A stretch of DNA of 64,000 nt from Brucellaceae bacterium (GTDB lineage: Bacteria; Pseudomonadota; Alphaproteobacteria; Rhizobiales; Rhizobiaceae). Below the pieces are notes generated by a model. The model did not search any database and was not told the DNA's origin. It saw only the letters and a program-made list of their open reading frames with translations. Numbering within the stretch: the first letter of the stretch is position 1; the number at the start of each line of letters is the position of its first letter. Shown here piece by piece: positions 51,811-60,505 of this stretch. The translations under genes and the position numbers were made by a program. The DNA is taken from positions 124,001 to 188,000 of the forward strand of contig JACKJV010000007.1 of assembly GCA_020637775.1 (NCBI GenBank), in the 5' to 3' direction.

Positions 51811-52503
51811 ATGAACGATCAACCGCGGATGCCGCGCGCGCCCATACTCGAATGCCTCGATGACGGCTGGATCGCGAAACTGAAATCCGTCTGGGTGCCG
51901 ATCCGCTTCCAGCCGCAGGAAACCGTGGTGGATTTTGACGATGCGAGCGCCGATGTCTATCTGATCGCCACGGGCCAGGTGCGGGCCATCCTGCGGGTCG
52001 CTGTCGGCAAGGAGATCATTCTGGGTGAATTGGGGCCCGGCCAGCTTTTCGGCGAACTGGCGGCGCTGGATGGCAAACCGCGCTCGGCCAGCCTGACGGC
52101 GCTTGTGCAGACCGATGTCTTCCGCATCCCGGAACCGGTCTTCCGGCAGATGCTGGAGGAATCGCCGCGCCTTTGCCGCCACCTGCTTGTCACACTGTCG
52201 GAGCGCACGCGCGACCTCACCCGCCGCATCGCGGAATTGTCTTTCCTCGACACCCGCCACCGGCTCTACAACACGCTGTTGCGGCTTTCACGCAAGCGCA
52301 CCGGCAATGACGAACAGCGCATCATCTCGCCGCCCGTCATTCATGCCGACCTTGCCGAACGCATCGGTGCCAGCCGCGAGGCGGTCTCGCGCGAAATGTC
52401 AAAGCTGGCCAAGGAAGGGCTGCTTGAACGGACCCGCGGCGCCATCATCCTGGCGCGCCCTGACGAATTGTCGCGGCGCATTTCCTCGACGCTGCAACTC
52501 TAG
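51811..52503 (+). CDS. Crp/Fnr-family transcriptional regulator
   Basis: The 230-residue protein has an N-terminal cyclic-nucleotide-binding-type domain (DVYLIATGQVRAILRVAVGKEIILGELGPGQLFGELAALDGKPRSASLTAL) and a C-terminal helix-turn-helix (ADLAERIGASREAVSREMSKLAKEGLLE). GELAALDGKPRSAS resembles the cAMP phosphate-binding cassette, and there are no FNR-type cysteines, so a nucleotide-sensing role is plausible. The recognition helix keeps R-E-x-x-x-R as in CRP, consistent with the TGTGA site upstream. GGAGAAGAA precedes ATG 51811. Confidence 0.9.
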   Translation: MNDQPRMPRAPILECLDDGWIAKLKSVWVPIRFQPQETVVDFDDASADVYLIATGQVRAILRVAVGKEIILGELGPGQLFGELAALDGKPRSASLTALVQTDVFRIPEPVFRQMLEESPRLCRHLLVTLSERTRDLTRRIAELSFLDTRHRLYNTLLRLSRKRTGNDEQRIISPPVIHADLAERIGASREAVSREMSKLAKEGLLERTRGAIILARPDELSRRISSTLQL

Positions 52504-52504
52504 A

Positions 52505-53539
52505 GTATCCGTATTGATCAAGCTGGATTTGGCGCCCATTTCCTATCCTGTTTTATGAGTGTGTTTGCCAGCTCGATGAGCTTTCGCATGATAGCCGTTA
52601 AAGCGACTTTTGCTGGCTTTCCGGCTTTGCGCATCGCATTGTATTTCTGTTTCATGTCTGGATTGAAGCGGGTAGCGACGAGTGCGGGCATGTAGAGCGC
52701 GTCACGCAGGAATTTACGGCCACCCTGAATGAAGGCCTTGCCTCGCCATTGGCCCGATTGTCGGGTCATCGGGGCGAGCCCGGCAAGGCTGGCGGCTTGT
52801 TTGCGGTCCATCGCGCCGATTTCCGGGCACTCGATGAGGATGGTGGCTGCAACAACGGACCCGAGGCCGGGAATGGATTGCAGGATGTCGAGGGAGCGGG
52901 CCTGATCCCGCGACAGCCTGCTGGCGATCTCGGCGTCGATGGCTTTGAGCTGCCTGTCGAGCAAAGCCAGCTGCACTTTCGCCTGACGTCTGAGCAGGGA
53001 GAGCGTCTGGGTGGCAAGCCGGTTCTTCAGCCGCGTGCGCGCTTTGATCATGGCGGTGCGCGCGACCTGCAACTGTTTGAGATCATGGTGATCTTCGCTG
53101 GCAGGGCTGTCCGGTTGCAGATCCAGCGCCTCGCCCATCAAAGCCAGTACATGCGCGTCAACCGCATCGGTCTTGGCACGGGTTCCGCGGGCCTGGGCAA
53201 AGCGGCGGGCCTGTAACGGATTGACCTTCACCAAGGGCAGATCGCCAGAGCAGCGTTTCTCAAGCAGGCCATGATAAGCCCCCGTTGCCTCGTAGATCAC
53301 CAGATCGGGCTGACTTGAACCGACCCAGCGCTTGAACGCAGTCAATCCCGCCGCCGAGTTCTCGAACCGGGCTGTCTGACCGGTCGCCGGACGGCAAACG
53401 TCAAGATGGGCTTTTGAGATGTCGATACCGATGCTATCTTTCATGGTCTTCGCGTGTCCTATGCTTGTCATGCAGGGCCAGAAGCCGCTGCGTATCCGTT
53501 CAGGCCTCATGCGAAGACGGTGGCCGATCACACTCTAGA
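52505..53539 (-). mobile_element. IS110-family insertion sequence (ends approximate)
   Basis: The element contains one DEDD transposase on the minus strand. The 8-bp sequence ACTCTAGA occurs on both sides (52497-52504 and 53532-53539) and could mark the insertion core, giving about 1,035 bp, short for the family. The left end may instead extend past two hairpins (53592-53625, 53630-53644) to around 53650, which would give a normal-size noncoding end. Neither the Crp/Fnr gene nor the helicase gene is disrupted. Confidence 0.5.
52518..53444 (-). CDS. IS110-family transposase
   Basis: The 308-residue serine/DEDD recombinase begins MKDSIGIDISKAHLDVC. Acidic catalytic residues of the RuvC-like N-terminal domain are in GIDISK, IYEATGAY and KTDAVDA. 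The C-terminal transposase_20 domain is complete (IPGLGSVVAATILIE, LAGLAPMTRQSGQWRGKAFIQGGRKFLRDALYMPAL), including the putative nucleophilic serine in TRQSG. No frameshift is seen, so it may be active. The longer frame to 53531 adds a non-family tail. Family members use a bridge RNA from the noncoding end. Confidence 0.93.
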   Translation of the reverse strand: MKDSIGIDISKAHLDVCRPATGQTARFENSAAGLTAFKRWVGSSQPDLVIYEATGAYHGLLEKRCSGDLPLVKVNPLQARRFAQARGTRAKTDAVDAHVLALMGEALDLQPDSPASEDHHDLKQLQVARTAMIKARTRLKNRLATQTLSLLRRQAKVQLALLDRQLKAIDAEIASRLSRDQARSLDILQSIPGLGSVVAATILIECPEIGAMDRKQAASLAGLAPMTRQSGQWRGKAFIQGGRKFLRDALYMPALVATRFNPDMKQKYNAMRKAGKPAKVALTAIMRKLIELANTLIKQDRKWAPNPA

Positions 53540-53591
53540 ACGGTCCATCGACGTCACTGTCCATGACCAAGCCGTTCGCGATCCAACCACC

Positions 53592-53625
53592 GCCACTGCC
53601 TGCCGTTTGAGCCGGCGGCAGTGGC
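53592..53625. repeat. Strong hairpin between IS110 transposase and helicase genes
   Basis: GCCACTGCC (53592-53600) pairs with GGCAGTGGC (53617-53625), and GCCG/CGGC pair inside with a one-base bulge. A second small hairpin (CCTTC/GAAGG, 53630-53644) adjoins it. It lacks a U-tract on either strand. It could end the helicase mRNA or belong to the IS110 noncoding end. Confidence 0.55.
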
Positions 53626-53676
53626 TCCACCTTCGCAGAGAAGGCGGAAGAATCATAAGACAAGCGGAAATCCGGC

Positions 53677-55692
53677 TCAGTCCTTGCGCCACGCCGCGCC
53701 CTTGCCCGGCTTGCCCTTTCCGCCCGGCTTTGCGGCGCCGCCATGCTTGGCCGGCTTGCCACCCTTCGGCCGGAAATCGCCCTTGCCCGGGCCGCTCCGG
53801 GCCGGCTTGTCGCCGAAATCCTCGCGCGCCCGCTTGGCCCTGAACGGCCGTTCGCCGGGTCCGCCCTGTCCGGCCCCGCCTTCGCCGTCAAACGGGCGCT
53901 TGCGGTGGCGGCCTTTGTCACGGCCCTCGCCGCCTTCCCCCTCGTGGGTCGCGCGCAGGGCCTGGCGTTCCCGCTTGCCGGGGCGCTTGCCATCCTGCCA
54001 ATCCTTCGCCCCGGCCTTCGGATATCCGCCCTTGCGGTCCTGCGGCTTGCCGCCCTTGCGATGCGGCCGGCGCGGCTCCGCATCCGGCCCCTCGCCATCG
54101 GCGGGCACGATACGGGCACCCTTGTCCAGCACCCCGGCCCTGGCCACGGCTGCGGCGAAGGCGTCTGCCGCGCCCGTTTCGATCTCGAACCGCGTTTCAT
54201 GGTCAAGAATGCGGATGGAACCGACAGCCGCGCGCGTCACGCCGCCAGCCTTGCAGATGATCGGCAGGATCCAGCGCGGCTCTGCCGCCTGCTTGCGCCC
54301 GATGGACAGCGAGAACCAGCGCCCGTCGGTGAAACGCGTGCTCGGACGCTCGCCCACCTCCTTGCGCGGCGGCAGGTCCGGCACCGCGTTGACTTCTTCC
54401 GGCGTCGGCATCGCCGCACGCTGCGCCCGGATCCATGCGGCCGCGATCTGCCTTGCGTCATTGCTTTCAAGCAGACGGTCCACCAGCACCGCCTCGTCCT
54501 GGTCGATGGGTGCCGAAAGCGCGGCGTCGCCCATCATGCGTTCCACCTGCAACGCATCCACGGCATCGGCTTCGGGCACGGCCATGAACTGCGCATTCAC
54601 GCGCGCCGCCTTGAGCACGCGTTCGGCGCTGCGGCGGCGGTGATGCGGCGCGACGACAACCGAAACGCCCTTGCGGCCCGCCCGGCCCGTCCGGCCGGAG
54701 CGATGCAGCAGCGTTTCCGGGTTGCCCGGCAGGTCGGCATGGATGACGAGATCGAGATTGGGCAGGTCGATGCCACGCGCGGCGACATCCGTCGCCACGC
54801 AGACCCGCGCCCGGCCGTCGCGCATGGATTGCAGCGCATTGCTGCGCTCGGCCTGTGTCAGCTCTCCCGACAGGGCCACGACGGAAAAGCCGCGATTGGT
54901 CAGCCGCGAGGCCAGATGGCGCACCGCTTCGCGGGTCTGGCAGAAAATGATCGTGTTCTTGGAATCGAACCACAGCAGCGTGTTGACGACCGCATGGTCG
55001 CGCTCGTCCGGCCGCACCGGCATGACGCGGTAGTCGATATCGGCATGACGGTCTTCCTTGGACGCCAGGGCGATGCGCACAGCGTCGCGCTGATAGGTCC
55101 GCGCCAGCCTCTCGATGGGCGGTGCCACCGTGGCGGAAAAGAGAAGCGTACGCCGGTCGGTGGGCGCGGATTCGAGAATGAATTCCAGATCGTCCTTGAA
55201 GCCCAGATCCAGCATCTCGTCGGCCTCGTCCAGAACGGCGGCCTTGAGATGCGACAGGTCGAGCGAGCCTCGGGTGATGTGGTCGCGCAAGCGGCCGGGT
55301 GTACCGACGACGATATGCGCCCCTTCGCCCAGCGCGCGGAATTCGCGCCGGTAGTCCATGCCACCGATGCAGGAGGCAAAGCGCGCGCCGGTATCGGCGT
55401 AAAGCCATTCCAGTTCGCGGCGCACCTGCATGGCCAGTTCGCGCGTCGGCGCGATGGCCAGCGCCTGCGGCAGTGTATCCTCGCCCATGCGTTCGCCATC
55501 GGCCAGCAGCAGCGGTGCCAGCGCCAGCCCGAAAGCCACGGTCTTGCCGGACCCCGTCTGCGCCGAGACGAGCAGGTCGGCACCCAGCGCGCGCTCTTCC
55601 AGCATCGCGCCCTGCACGGGGGTAAGCGCGGAATAACCGCGGGCCTCAAGCGCTGCGCGCAACGGCGCGGCGATGGTATCGGGTAGTGTCAT
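53677..55692 (-). CDS. DEAD-box ATP-dependent RNA helicase
   Basis: The 671-residue protein has a complete DEAD-box core: ALTPVQ, Walker A SAQTGSGKT, PTRELAMQ, DEADEMLDLGF, SAT, and HRSGRTGRAGRKG. A DbpA/CsdA-type RNA-binding domain follows (GSIRILDHETRFEIETG), then a ~150-residue basic, glycine-rich tail. It probably acts in ribosome assembly or mRNA decay, like CsdA/DeaD. I use ATG 55692 rather than the TTG one codon upstream. Confidence 0.92.
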   Translation of the reverse strand: MTLPDTIAAPLRAALEARGYSALTPVQGAMLEERALGADLLVSAQTGSGKTVAFGLALAPLLLADGERMGEDTLPQALAIAPTRELAMQVRRELEWLYADTGARFASCIGGMDYRREFRALGEGAHIVVGTPGRLRDHITRGSLDLSHLKAAVLDEADEMLDLGFKDDLEFILESAPTDRRTLLFSATVAPPIERLARTYQRDAVRIALASKEDRHADIDYRVMPVRPDERDHAVVNTLLWFDSKNTIIFCQTREAVRHLASRLTNRGFSVVALSGELTQAERSNALQSMRDGRARVCVATDVAARGIDLPNLDLVIHADLPGNPETLLHRSGRTGRAGRKGVSVVVAPHHRRRSAERVLKAARVNAQFMAVPEADAVDALQVERMMGDAALSAPIDQDEAVLVDRLLESNDARQIAAAWIRAQRAAMPTPEEVNAVPDLPPRKEVGERPSTRFTDGRWFSLSIGRKQAAEPRWILPIICKAGGVTRAAVGSIRILDHETRFEIETGAADAFAAAVARAGVLDKGARIVPADGEGPDAEPRRPHRKGGKPQDRKGGYPKAGAKDWQDGKRPGKRERQALRATHEGEGGEGRDKGRHRKRPFDGEGGAGQGGPGERPFRAKRAREDFGDKPARSGPGKGDFRPKGGKPAKHGGAAKPGGKGKPGKGAAWRKD

Positions 55693-55852
55693 CAATTGAA
55701 GGCTTTCGGAAATGGCCGGGAGCGATGCAAGCCGGCAGGGGCGAACAGCGCCCGTATCGTTGCCAGCCTCTTATGCCGGATCCGCGCCTTCGTCAATGGT
55801 TTTGGGGCCGGTCCGGCAAGGAGGCACCGGACCGGCCACGGCCTGGCTGTCA

Positions 55853-56749
55853 TCAGGCGTTCTGTTTGATGGAGCGGTTCTGCATGCCGGCGAGGTCGGC
55901 GGCCGACGGTGCAAGACCTGGCGTTTCGGCCGGACCACGCGTTGCGGCGGCAAAGACCACGCGGTTCCGCCCCGCTTCCTTGGCATCGTAGAGTGTGCGG
56001 TCGGCAAGTGCGAGATCGCGGTCGAAATCGCCGCTCATCTGCACGACACCGGCGGAGAAGGTCACCGCATGCCCTTCGAGGATCGGTTTGGCTTCCACCG
56101 CCTTGCGCGCCCGGTTCATGGCCTCGATGGCTTCCGCCGCGCAGGACCGGCGCAGCAGCACGACGAATTCCTCGCCGCCCCATCGCGCCAAGAGGTCAGC
56201 CGATCGCAGGCTGTTGCGCAGCGTTCCCGCGACGTCGCGCAGCACGCGGTCGCCGGTCTCATGGCCAAAGGTGTCGTTGATCGACTTGAAGCGGTCGATG
56301 TCGAGAATGGCGAGCACCGCTGGCTTTTCCGCCGCAACGGCAGCAAGGAATGCGCGCCGGTTGGCCAGACCGGTCAGGGCGTCGGTGCTGGCCTGCCGCT
56401 CCACATCTGCCAGCAGGCTGTCAACCTTGCCGATGGACCAGCGCGCCGCATCGGCAAGCCGGCCGACCTCATCGGCCGACTGATGCGCGATGGGCAGGTG
56501 TTCACGCCGCTCCGCAAAGGCCTCCAGCGCGTGAGCGACGGCCACGACCGGGCGCAATTCGCGGTGCAGGAGCAGGATCGCCACCGCCGTTCCCGCCACT
56601 GTGGCAAGCGTCAGCCCGCCAAGCGCCGCGTAATCGACGGCGCGCGCCTGCACGGCACCGTGGATCACCGCGAAAATCAGCGGAAGATGCACACAGACAA
56701 AGGTGGTCAGGAAGAGGCGGGCGATGAAGTGATTTCGAAAGAAACGCAT
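55853..56749 (-). CDS. Membrane-bound diguanylate cyclase (GGDEF)
   Basis: The 298-residue protein makes cyclic di-GMP. Two N-terminal membrane helices enclose a very short periplasmic loop (LFLTTFVCVHLPLIFAVIHGA and LGGLTLATVAGTAVAILLL). A HAMP-like linker follows, then a GGDEF domain with an intact active site RWGGEEF and an inhibitory I-site RSAD five residues before it. The minimal periplasmic part suggests sensing through the membrane or linker. The start at 56749 begins the first helix; no ribosome site is clear and 56788 is an alternative. Confidence 0.88.
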   Translation of the reverse strand: MRFFRNHFIARLFLTTFVCVHLPLIFAVIHGAVQARAVDYAALGGLTLATVAGTAVAILLLHRELRPVVAVAHALEAFAERREHLPIAHQSADEVGRLADAARWSIGKVDSLLADVERQASTDALTGLANRRAFLAAVAAEKPAVLAILDIDRFKSINDTFGHETGDRVLRDVAGTLRNSLRSADLLARWGGEEFVVLLRRSCAAEAIEAMNRARKAVEAKPILEGHAVTFSAGVVQMSGDFDRDLALADRTLYDAKEAGRNRVVFAAATRGPAETPGLAPSAADLAGMQNRSIKQNA

Positions 56750-56986
56750 GGAGGATCGGGAACCTGGGAATTCTGTCATTGACGGCATGCCGGCAGCGAG
56801 CCGGCCGGCGCAGTGCTCGGCCCGGTTGAACGGATGGCTGCACACAGGACCGGCAGCCGCTCAGGGAAAATCGCTCTGGACATGCCGGCAAGGGTCGGAC
56901 CCGACCTTGGACAAACGGGTGTTGCCACCGGCCTTTCCGAGAAACCATATCCGTCCGAAAAAAGCGTTTTCTTGCTTGCTAAGATT

Positions 56987-58171
56987 CTAATCTTTTGCCG
57001 ATTCCGCGTTTTTCTGGCGATTGGATGTGCCCGGCGCCGTGCCTTCGAGTTTGGCGATGATTCCCAGCATCACCTCATCGGCTCCACCACCGATGGAGGC
57101 AAGACGGCCGTCGCGGAAGGCGCGGGAAACCGGATTGTCACGCGTATAACCCATGCCGCCCCAGTATTGCAGGCAGGAATCGGCCACTTCGCGCATCAGC
57201 CGGCCGCATTTCAGCTTGGCCATGGACGCCAGCCGCGTGACGTCCTTTCCGGCAACATATTGCTCCACCGCCGACCATGTCAGCGCCCTGAGCGCCTCCA
57301 CCTCCGTGCGCAGTTCGCCCAGCCGGAAATGGACGACCTGGTTGTCGAGCACCGGCTTGCCGAACACCGTGCGTTCGCGGGTATAGTCGATGGTCAGGTC
57401 GATCAGCCGGTCCAGCGCCTTGATGGTGTTGGCCGCCGCCCACAGCCGCTCCTCCTGGAATTGCAGCATCTGGTATGTGAAGCCCATGCCCTCCTGGCCG
57501 ATCAGATTCGATGCCGGCACGCGCACCTCGTCGAAGAAGAGCTGCGCGGTATCGGAGGAATTCATGCCGATCTTGTGGATCTTCTGCCGGCTGATGCCCT
57601 TGGCGTCCATTGGCACCACGATCAGCGACTTGTTGCGATGCACCGGGCCATCCGAGGTGTTGGCCAGCAGGCAGCACCAGTCGGCTTTCATGCCGTTGGT
57701 TATCCACATCTTGGTCCCGTTGATCACGAAATCGCCGCCATCGCGCCGTGCCGATGTCTTCACAGCGGAAACGTCCGACCCGCCGCCCGGCTCCGACACG
57801 CCGAGGCAGGCCACCATGTCGCCCGCGATTGTCGGCGCCAGCCAGGCTTTCTTGAGGTCTTCGGTGGCAAAGCGGTTGAGAGCCGGCGTGGCCATGTCGG
57901 TCTGGACACCGATGGCCATGGGAACCCCGCCACAGGCGATGAGGCCCAATTCTTCCGCCATGACCATGGAATAGGAGAAATCCAGCCCCAGGCCGCCATG
58001 CGCCGGATCGTATTTTATGCCGAGCAGCCCGAGATCGCCGAGCTTCCTGAAAAGCATGTGCGAGGGAAATTCCTCCGCCTCCTCCCAGGCGTCGACATGC
58101 GGGTTGATCTCCGTCTCCACGAAACGGGAAACGGTGTGGCGCAAGGCGTCATGTTCCGGCGTGAAAAGCAT
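56987..58171 (-). CDS. Acyl-CoA dehydrogenase
   Basis: This 394-residue flavoenzyme introduces the alpha-beta double bond into an acyl-CoA and passes electrons to ETF. It has the FAD/substrate segment CLGVSEPGGGSDVSAVKTSA, KMWITNG, and YTRERTVFGKPVLDNQ. The C-terminal motif is QYWGGMGYTRDNPVSRAFRDGRLASIGGGADEVML. The sequence leans toward branched or citronellyl-CoA (AtuD-like) dehydrogenases. GGGAGGAAAACC precedes ATG 58171. It is divergent from an SCP-2 gene with a shared LiuR-type site, which favours a role in branched-chain acyl-CoA breakdown. Confidence 0.9.
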   Translation of the reverse strand: MLFTPEHDALRHTVSRFVETEINPHVDAWEEAEEFPSHMLFRKLGDLGLLGIKYDPAHGGLGLDFSYSMVMAEELGLIACGGVPMAIGVQTDMATPALNRFATEDLKKAWLAPTIAGDMVACLGVSEPGGGSDVSAVKTSARRDGGDFVINGTKMWITNGMKADWCCLLANTSDGPVHRNKSLIVVPMDAKGISRQKIHKIGMNSSDTAQLFFDEVRVPASNLIGQEGMGFTYQMLQFQEERLWAAANTIKALDRLIDLTIDYTRERTVFGKPVLDNQVVHFRLGELRTEVEALRALTWSAVEQYVAGKDVTRLASMAKLKCGRLMREVADSCLQYWGGMGYTRDNPVSRAFRDGRLASIGGGADEVMLGIIAKLEGTAPGTSNRQKNAESAKD

Positions 58172-58225
58172 GGTTTTCCTCCCTCGACCGGCCGCCCGCA
58201 TTCGGGTTCGGACGGAAAAATCACG

Positions 58226-58241
58226 TTGACGTAAACGTCAA
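58226..58241. promoter_or_regulatory. LiuR-type operator between acyl-CoA dehydrogenase and SCP-2 genes
   Basis: TTGACGTAAACGTCAA has perfect 7-bp arms. It closely resembles the motif I recall for LiuR, the MerR-family regulator of branched-chain amino acid breakdown in proteobacteria. Its left arm supplies TTGACG as -35 for a plus-strand TAGATT -10 (58250-58255) at 18-bp spacing. Confidence 0.65.
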
Positions 58242-58300
58242 TCGCGGGCTAGATTAAACCAGATTTGTCCAAATCACCAGAACGGGAAGGATCACCGATC

Positions 58301-58582
58301 ATGACGATGGAAGAAATTGCCGCCCAGATGCGCGAAAAGGCCGCCGATACCACCTTGTCGAGCTCGGTGAAGTTCGATTGCGGCGCCGATGGCGTCATCC
58401 TCATCGACGGCAACACGGTCACGACCACCGACGGCGATGCCGATTGCACCATCAAGATGTCGAAATCCGATTTCGAGGACATGCTTGCCGGTGAACTCGA
58501 CCCGACCGCGGCCTTCATGCAGGGCAAGATCACGGTGGAAGGCGACATGTCCGTTGCCATGCAGCTTTCATCGCTGCTGTGA
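58301..58582 (+). CDS. SCP-2 sterol-transfer-family protein
   Basis: The 93-residue protein is a single SCP-2 domain (SSVKFDCGADGVILIDGNTVTTTDGDADCTIKMSKSDFEDMLAGELDPTAAFMQGKITVEGD). Such proteins bind fatty acyl-CoAs or other lipids in a hydrophobic tunnel. GGAAGG precedes ATG 58301. Divergence from an acyl-CoA dehydrogenase across one operator suggests it carries acyl-CoA intermediates of the same pathway. Confidence 0.92.
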   Translation: MTMEEIAAQMREKAADTTLSSSVKFDCGADGVILIDGNTVTTTDGDADCTIKMSKSDFEDMLAGELDPTAAFMQGKITVEGDMSVAMQLSSLL

Positions 58583-58632
58583 CCGGATAAGCCGGGCAAC
58601 AAACCGGCACGCCCCGCACCGGAGAAGAAAAG

Positions 58633-58670
58633 GCCCGGACCGTGCCGCCAGCATGGTCCGGGCTTTCTTG
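58633..58670 (+). terminator. Terminator of the SCP-2 gene
   Basis: GCCCGGACC (58633-58641) pairs with GGTCCGGGC (58655-58663), followed by TTTCTT, 50 bp after the stop. Confidence 0.8.
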
Positions 58671-58695
58671 TTCCGGAAGCGCGTTTGCTGCGCGA

Positions 58696-59271
58696 TCAGG
58701 CCGCCAGGCTGCGCCCCGGCCTTTGGCGGTGCGGCTCGGCGCGGCGCCCGCCGGAACGCAGGACGCCCGCCGCCCCGTCAAGCGCGCCGGCCTTGAGTTC
58801 CAGTGCCAGCAGACGATGCGGCTCATAAGGTCCGGGCATGGCCAGCGCGTTGGTCCTGTCGGCGGAAAAGCCGAAGCGCGAATAATACGCCGCATCGCCG
58901 ACAAGCAGGACCGCGCCATGGCCGAGCCCTGCGGCCCGTTCGATGGCATGGCGCATCAGTGCCGAGCCGATACCGGCGCTGTTCAGCGACGGATCGACGG
59001 CCAGCGGCCCGAGCAGCAAGGCCTGTGCATGGCCGGCCCGAACGTTCCACAGCCGCACGGTGCCGATGACTCGTCCCGCGCCATCGCGCGCGACGAAGGC
59101 CAGTCCCTCGGCCGGCAGGCGCCCGCGGCGCAGTTTCTCAGACGACTTGCGCCGCCAGCGCGGCCCCATGGCACTGTCCAGCAGCGCATCGCGCGCGGCC
59201 ATGTCAGCGGCGGTCTCGGCATGGATGGTGAAGAGGGGCGCAACGGGCGAAGGCGTGGCAAGGTCGGTCAT
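58696..59271 (-). CDS. GNAT-family N-acetyltransferase
   Basis: The 191-residue protein has the GNAT core: LLGPLAVDPSLNSAGIGSALMRHAIERAAGLGHGAVLLVGDAAYYSRFGF, with the acetyl-CoA loop NSAGIGSA. It resembles YhbS-type acetyltransferases; the substrate is unknown. I start at ATG 59271 with GGAG upstream. It follows odc on the same strand with about 100 bp between them, so a link to polyamine acetylation is conceivable but unproven. Confidence 0.88.
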   Translation of the reverse strand: MTDLATPSPVAPLFTIHAETAADMAARDALLDSAMGPRWRRKSSEKLRRGRLPAEGLAFVARDGAGRVIGTVRLWNVRAGHAQALLLGPLAVDPSLNSAGIGSALMRHAIERAAGLGHGAVLLVGDAAYYSRFGFSADRTNALAMPGPYEPHRLLALELKAGALDGAAGVLRSGGRRAEPHRQRPGRSLAA

Positions 59272-59322
59272 GACGGCAGCTCCAGGGCCTGATCCGGACA
59301 ACAGGGATGCAAGCGCCCGCGC

Positions 59323-59342
59323 CCCGGCGGAATGCCGCCGGG
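59323..59342 (-). terminator. Hairpin after the ornithine decarboxylase gene
   Basis: CCCGGCGG (59323-59330) and CCGCCGGG (59335-59342) form an 8-bp stem with a 4-nt loop. A second 9-bp stem (CTGAACGGG/CCCGTTCAG, 59354-59375) overlaps the stop codon itself. No U-tract is present. Confidence 0.45.
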
Positions 59343-59371
59343 ACAGGGCAGGCCTGAACGGGATCGCCCGT

Positions 59372-60505
59372 TCAGATCACGTAGGATCGCAGCGGCTCGA
59401 AGCCGTTGAAGGCCACCGCCGAATAGGTGGTGGTATAGGCACCCGTGCCTTCGATCAGCACCTCGTCACCAATCGTCAGCGTGACCGGCAGCGGATACGG
59501 GGTCTTCTCGTAGAGCACGTCGGCGGAATCGCAGGTCGGTCCCGCCAGCACGCACGGCTCCATCGCATCGCCGTCGCGCGGCGTGACGATGGGATAGCGG
59601 ATCGCCTCGTCCATCGTCTCGGCCAGCCCGCCGAACTTGCCGATGTCGAGATAGACCCAGCGCACATTGTCATTGTCGGCCTTCTTCGAGACCAGCACCA
59701 CCTCGGCCTTGATGACACCGGCATTGCCGACCATGCCGCGGCCCGGCTCGATGATGGTCTCGGGCAACTGGTTGCCGAAATGCCTGCGCAGCGCGCCGAA
59801 GATCGCCTGGCCATAGGCCTGCGCGGCCGGCACGTCCTTCAGGTAGCGGGTCGGGAAGCCGCCACCCATGTTGACCATCTTCAGGTGGATGCCCTGCTTG
59901 GCCAGCGAGGCGAAGACGCGGTGCGCATCGGCAAGCGCCCGGTCCCAGGCGGTCAGGTCGCACTGCTGCGAGCCGACATGGAAGGACACGCCATGGGATT
60001 CCAGCCCGAGCTGATGGGCATAGACCAGCACGTCGACCGCCATCTGCGGCACGCAACCGAACTTGCGCGACAGCGGCCATTCCGCGCCCTCGCCATCGGT
60101 CAGCACGCGGCAGAACACGCGCGCGCCCGGCGCGGCGCGGGCCACCTTTTCCACTTCCTCGGCGCAGTCGACCGCGAAAAGGCGGATGCCCAGTTCGAAG
60201 GCGCGCGCCACATCGCGTTCCTTCTTGATCGTGTTGCCATAGGAAATGCGGTCCGGTGTCGCGCCGGCATCCAGTGCCATCTCGATCTCCGCCACCGAGG
60301 CGCAATCGAAGGATGAGCCTTCGGAAGCCAGCAGACGCAGGATTTCGGGCGCCGGGTTGGCCTTCACGGCATAGAAGATGCGGCTGTCGGGCAGCGCCTT
60401 GCGAAAGGCGGCGAAATTGTCGCGCACGACGTCGAGATCGACGACGAGGCACGGGCCGGAGGGACGGCGGGTGGCAAGGAAATCGAGGATGCGCTGCGTG
60501 GCCAT
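59372..60505 (-). CDS. Ornithine/lysine decarboxylase (PLP fold type III)
   Basis: The 377-residue enzyme makes putrescine (or cadaverine) by decarboxylation. The PLP lysine is in FYAVKANP near residue 47, the histidine stacking on PLP in VSFHVGSQQ, the phosphate loop in NMGGGFP and EPGRGMVG, and the active-site cysteine in AGPTCDSAD. Length and eukaryotic-like fold match the alphaproteobacterial ODC group. GGAGAAACCC precedes ATG 60505. The frame is open upstream to 60976, but that part is a structured leader and not family-like. Confidence 0.94.
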   Translation of the reverse strand: MATQRILDFLATRRPSGPCLVVDLDVVRDNFAAFRKALPDSRIFYAVKANPAPEILRLLASEGSSFDCASVAEIEMALDAGATPDRISYGNTIKKERDVARAFELGIRLFAVDCAEEVEKVARAAPGARVFCRVLTDGEGAEWPLSRKFGCVPQMAVDVLVYAHQLGLESHGVSFHVGSQQCDLTAWDRALADAHRVFASLAKQGIHLKMVNMGGGFPTRYLKDVPAAQAYGQAIFGALRRHFGNQLPETIIEPGRGMVGNAGVIKAEVVLVSKKADNDNVRWVYLDIGKFGGLAETMDEAIRYPIVTPRDGDAMEPCVLAGPTCDSADVLYEKTPYPLPVTLTIGDEVLIEGTGAYTTTYSAVAFNGFEPLRSYVI

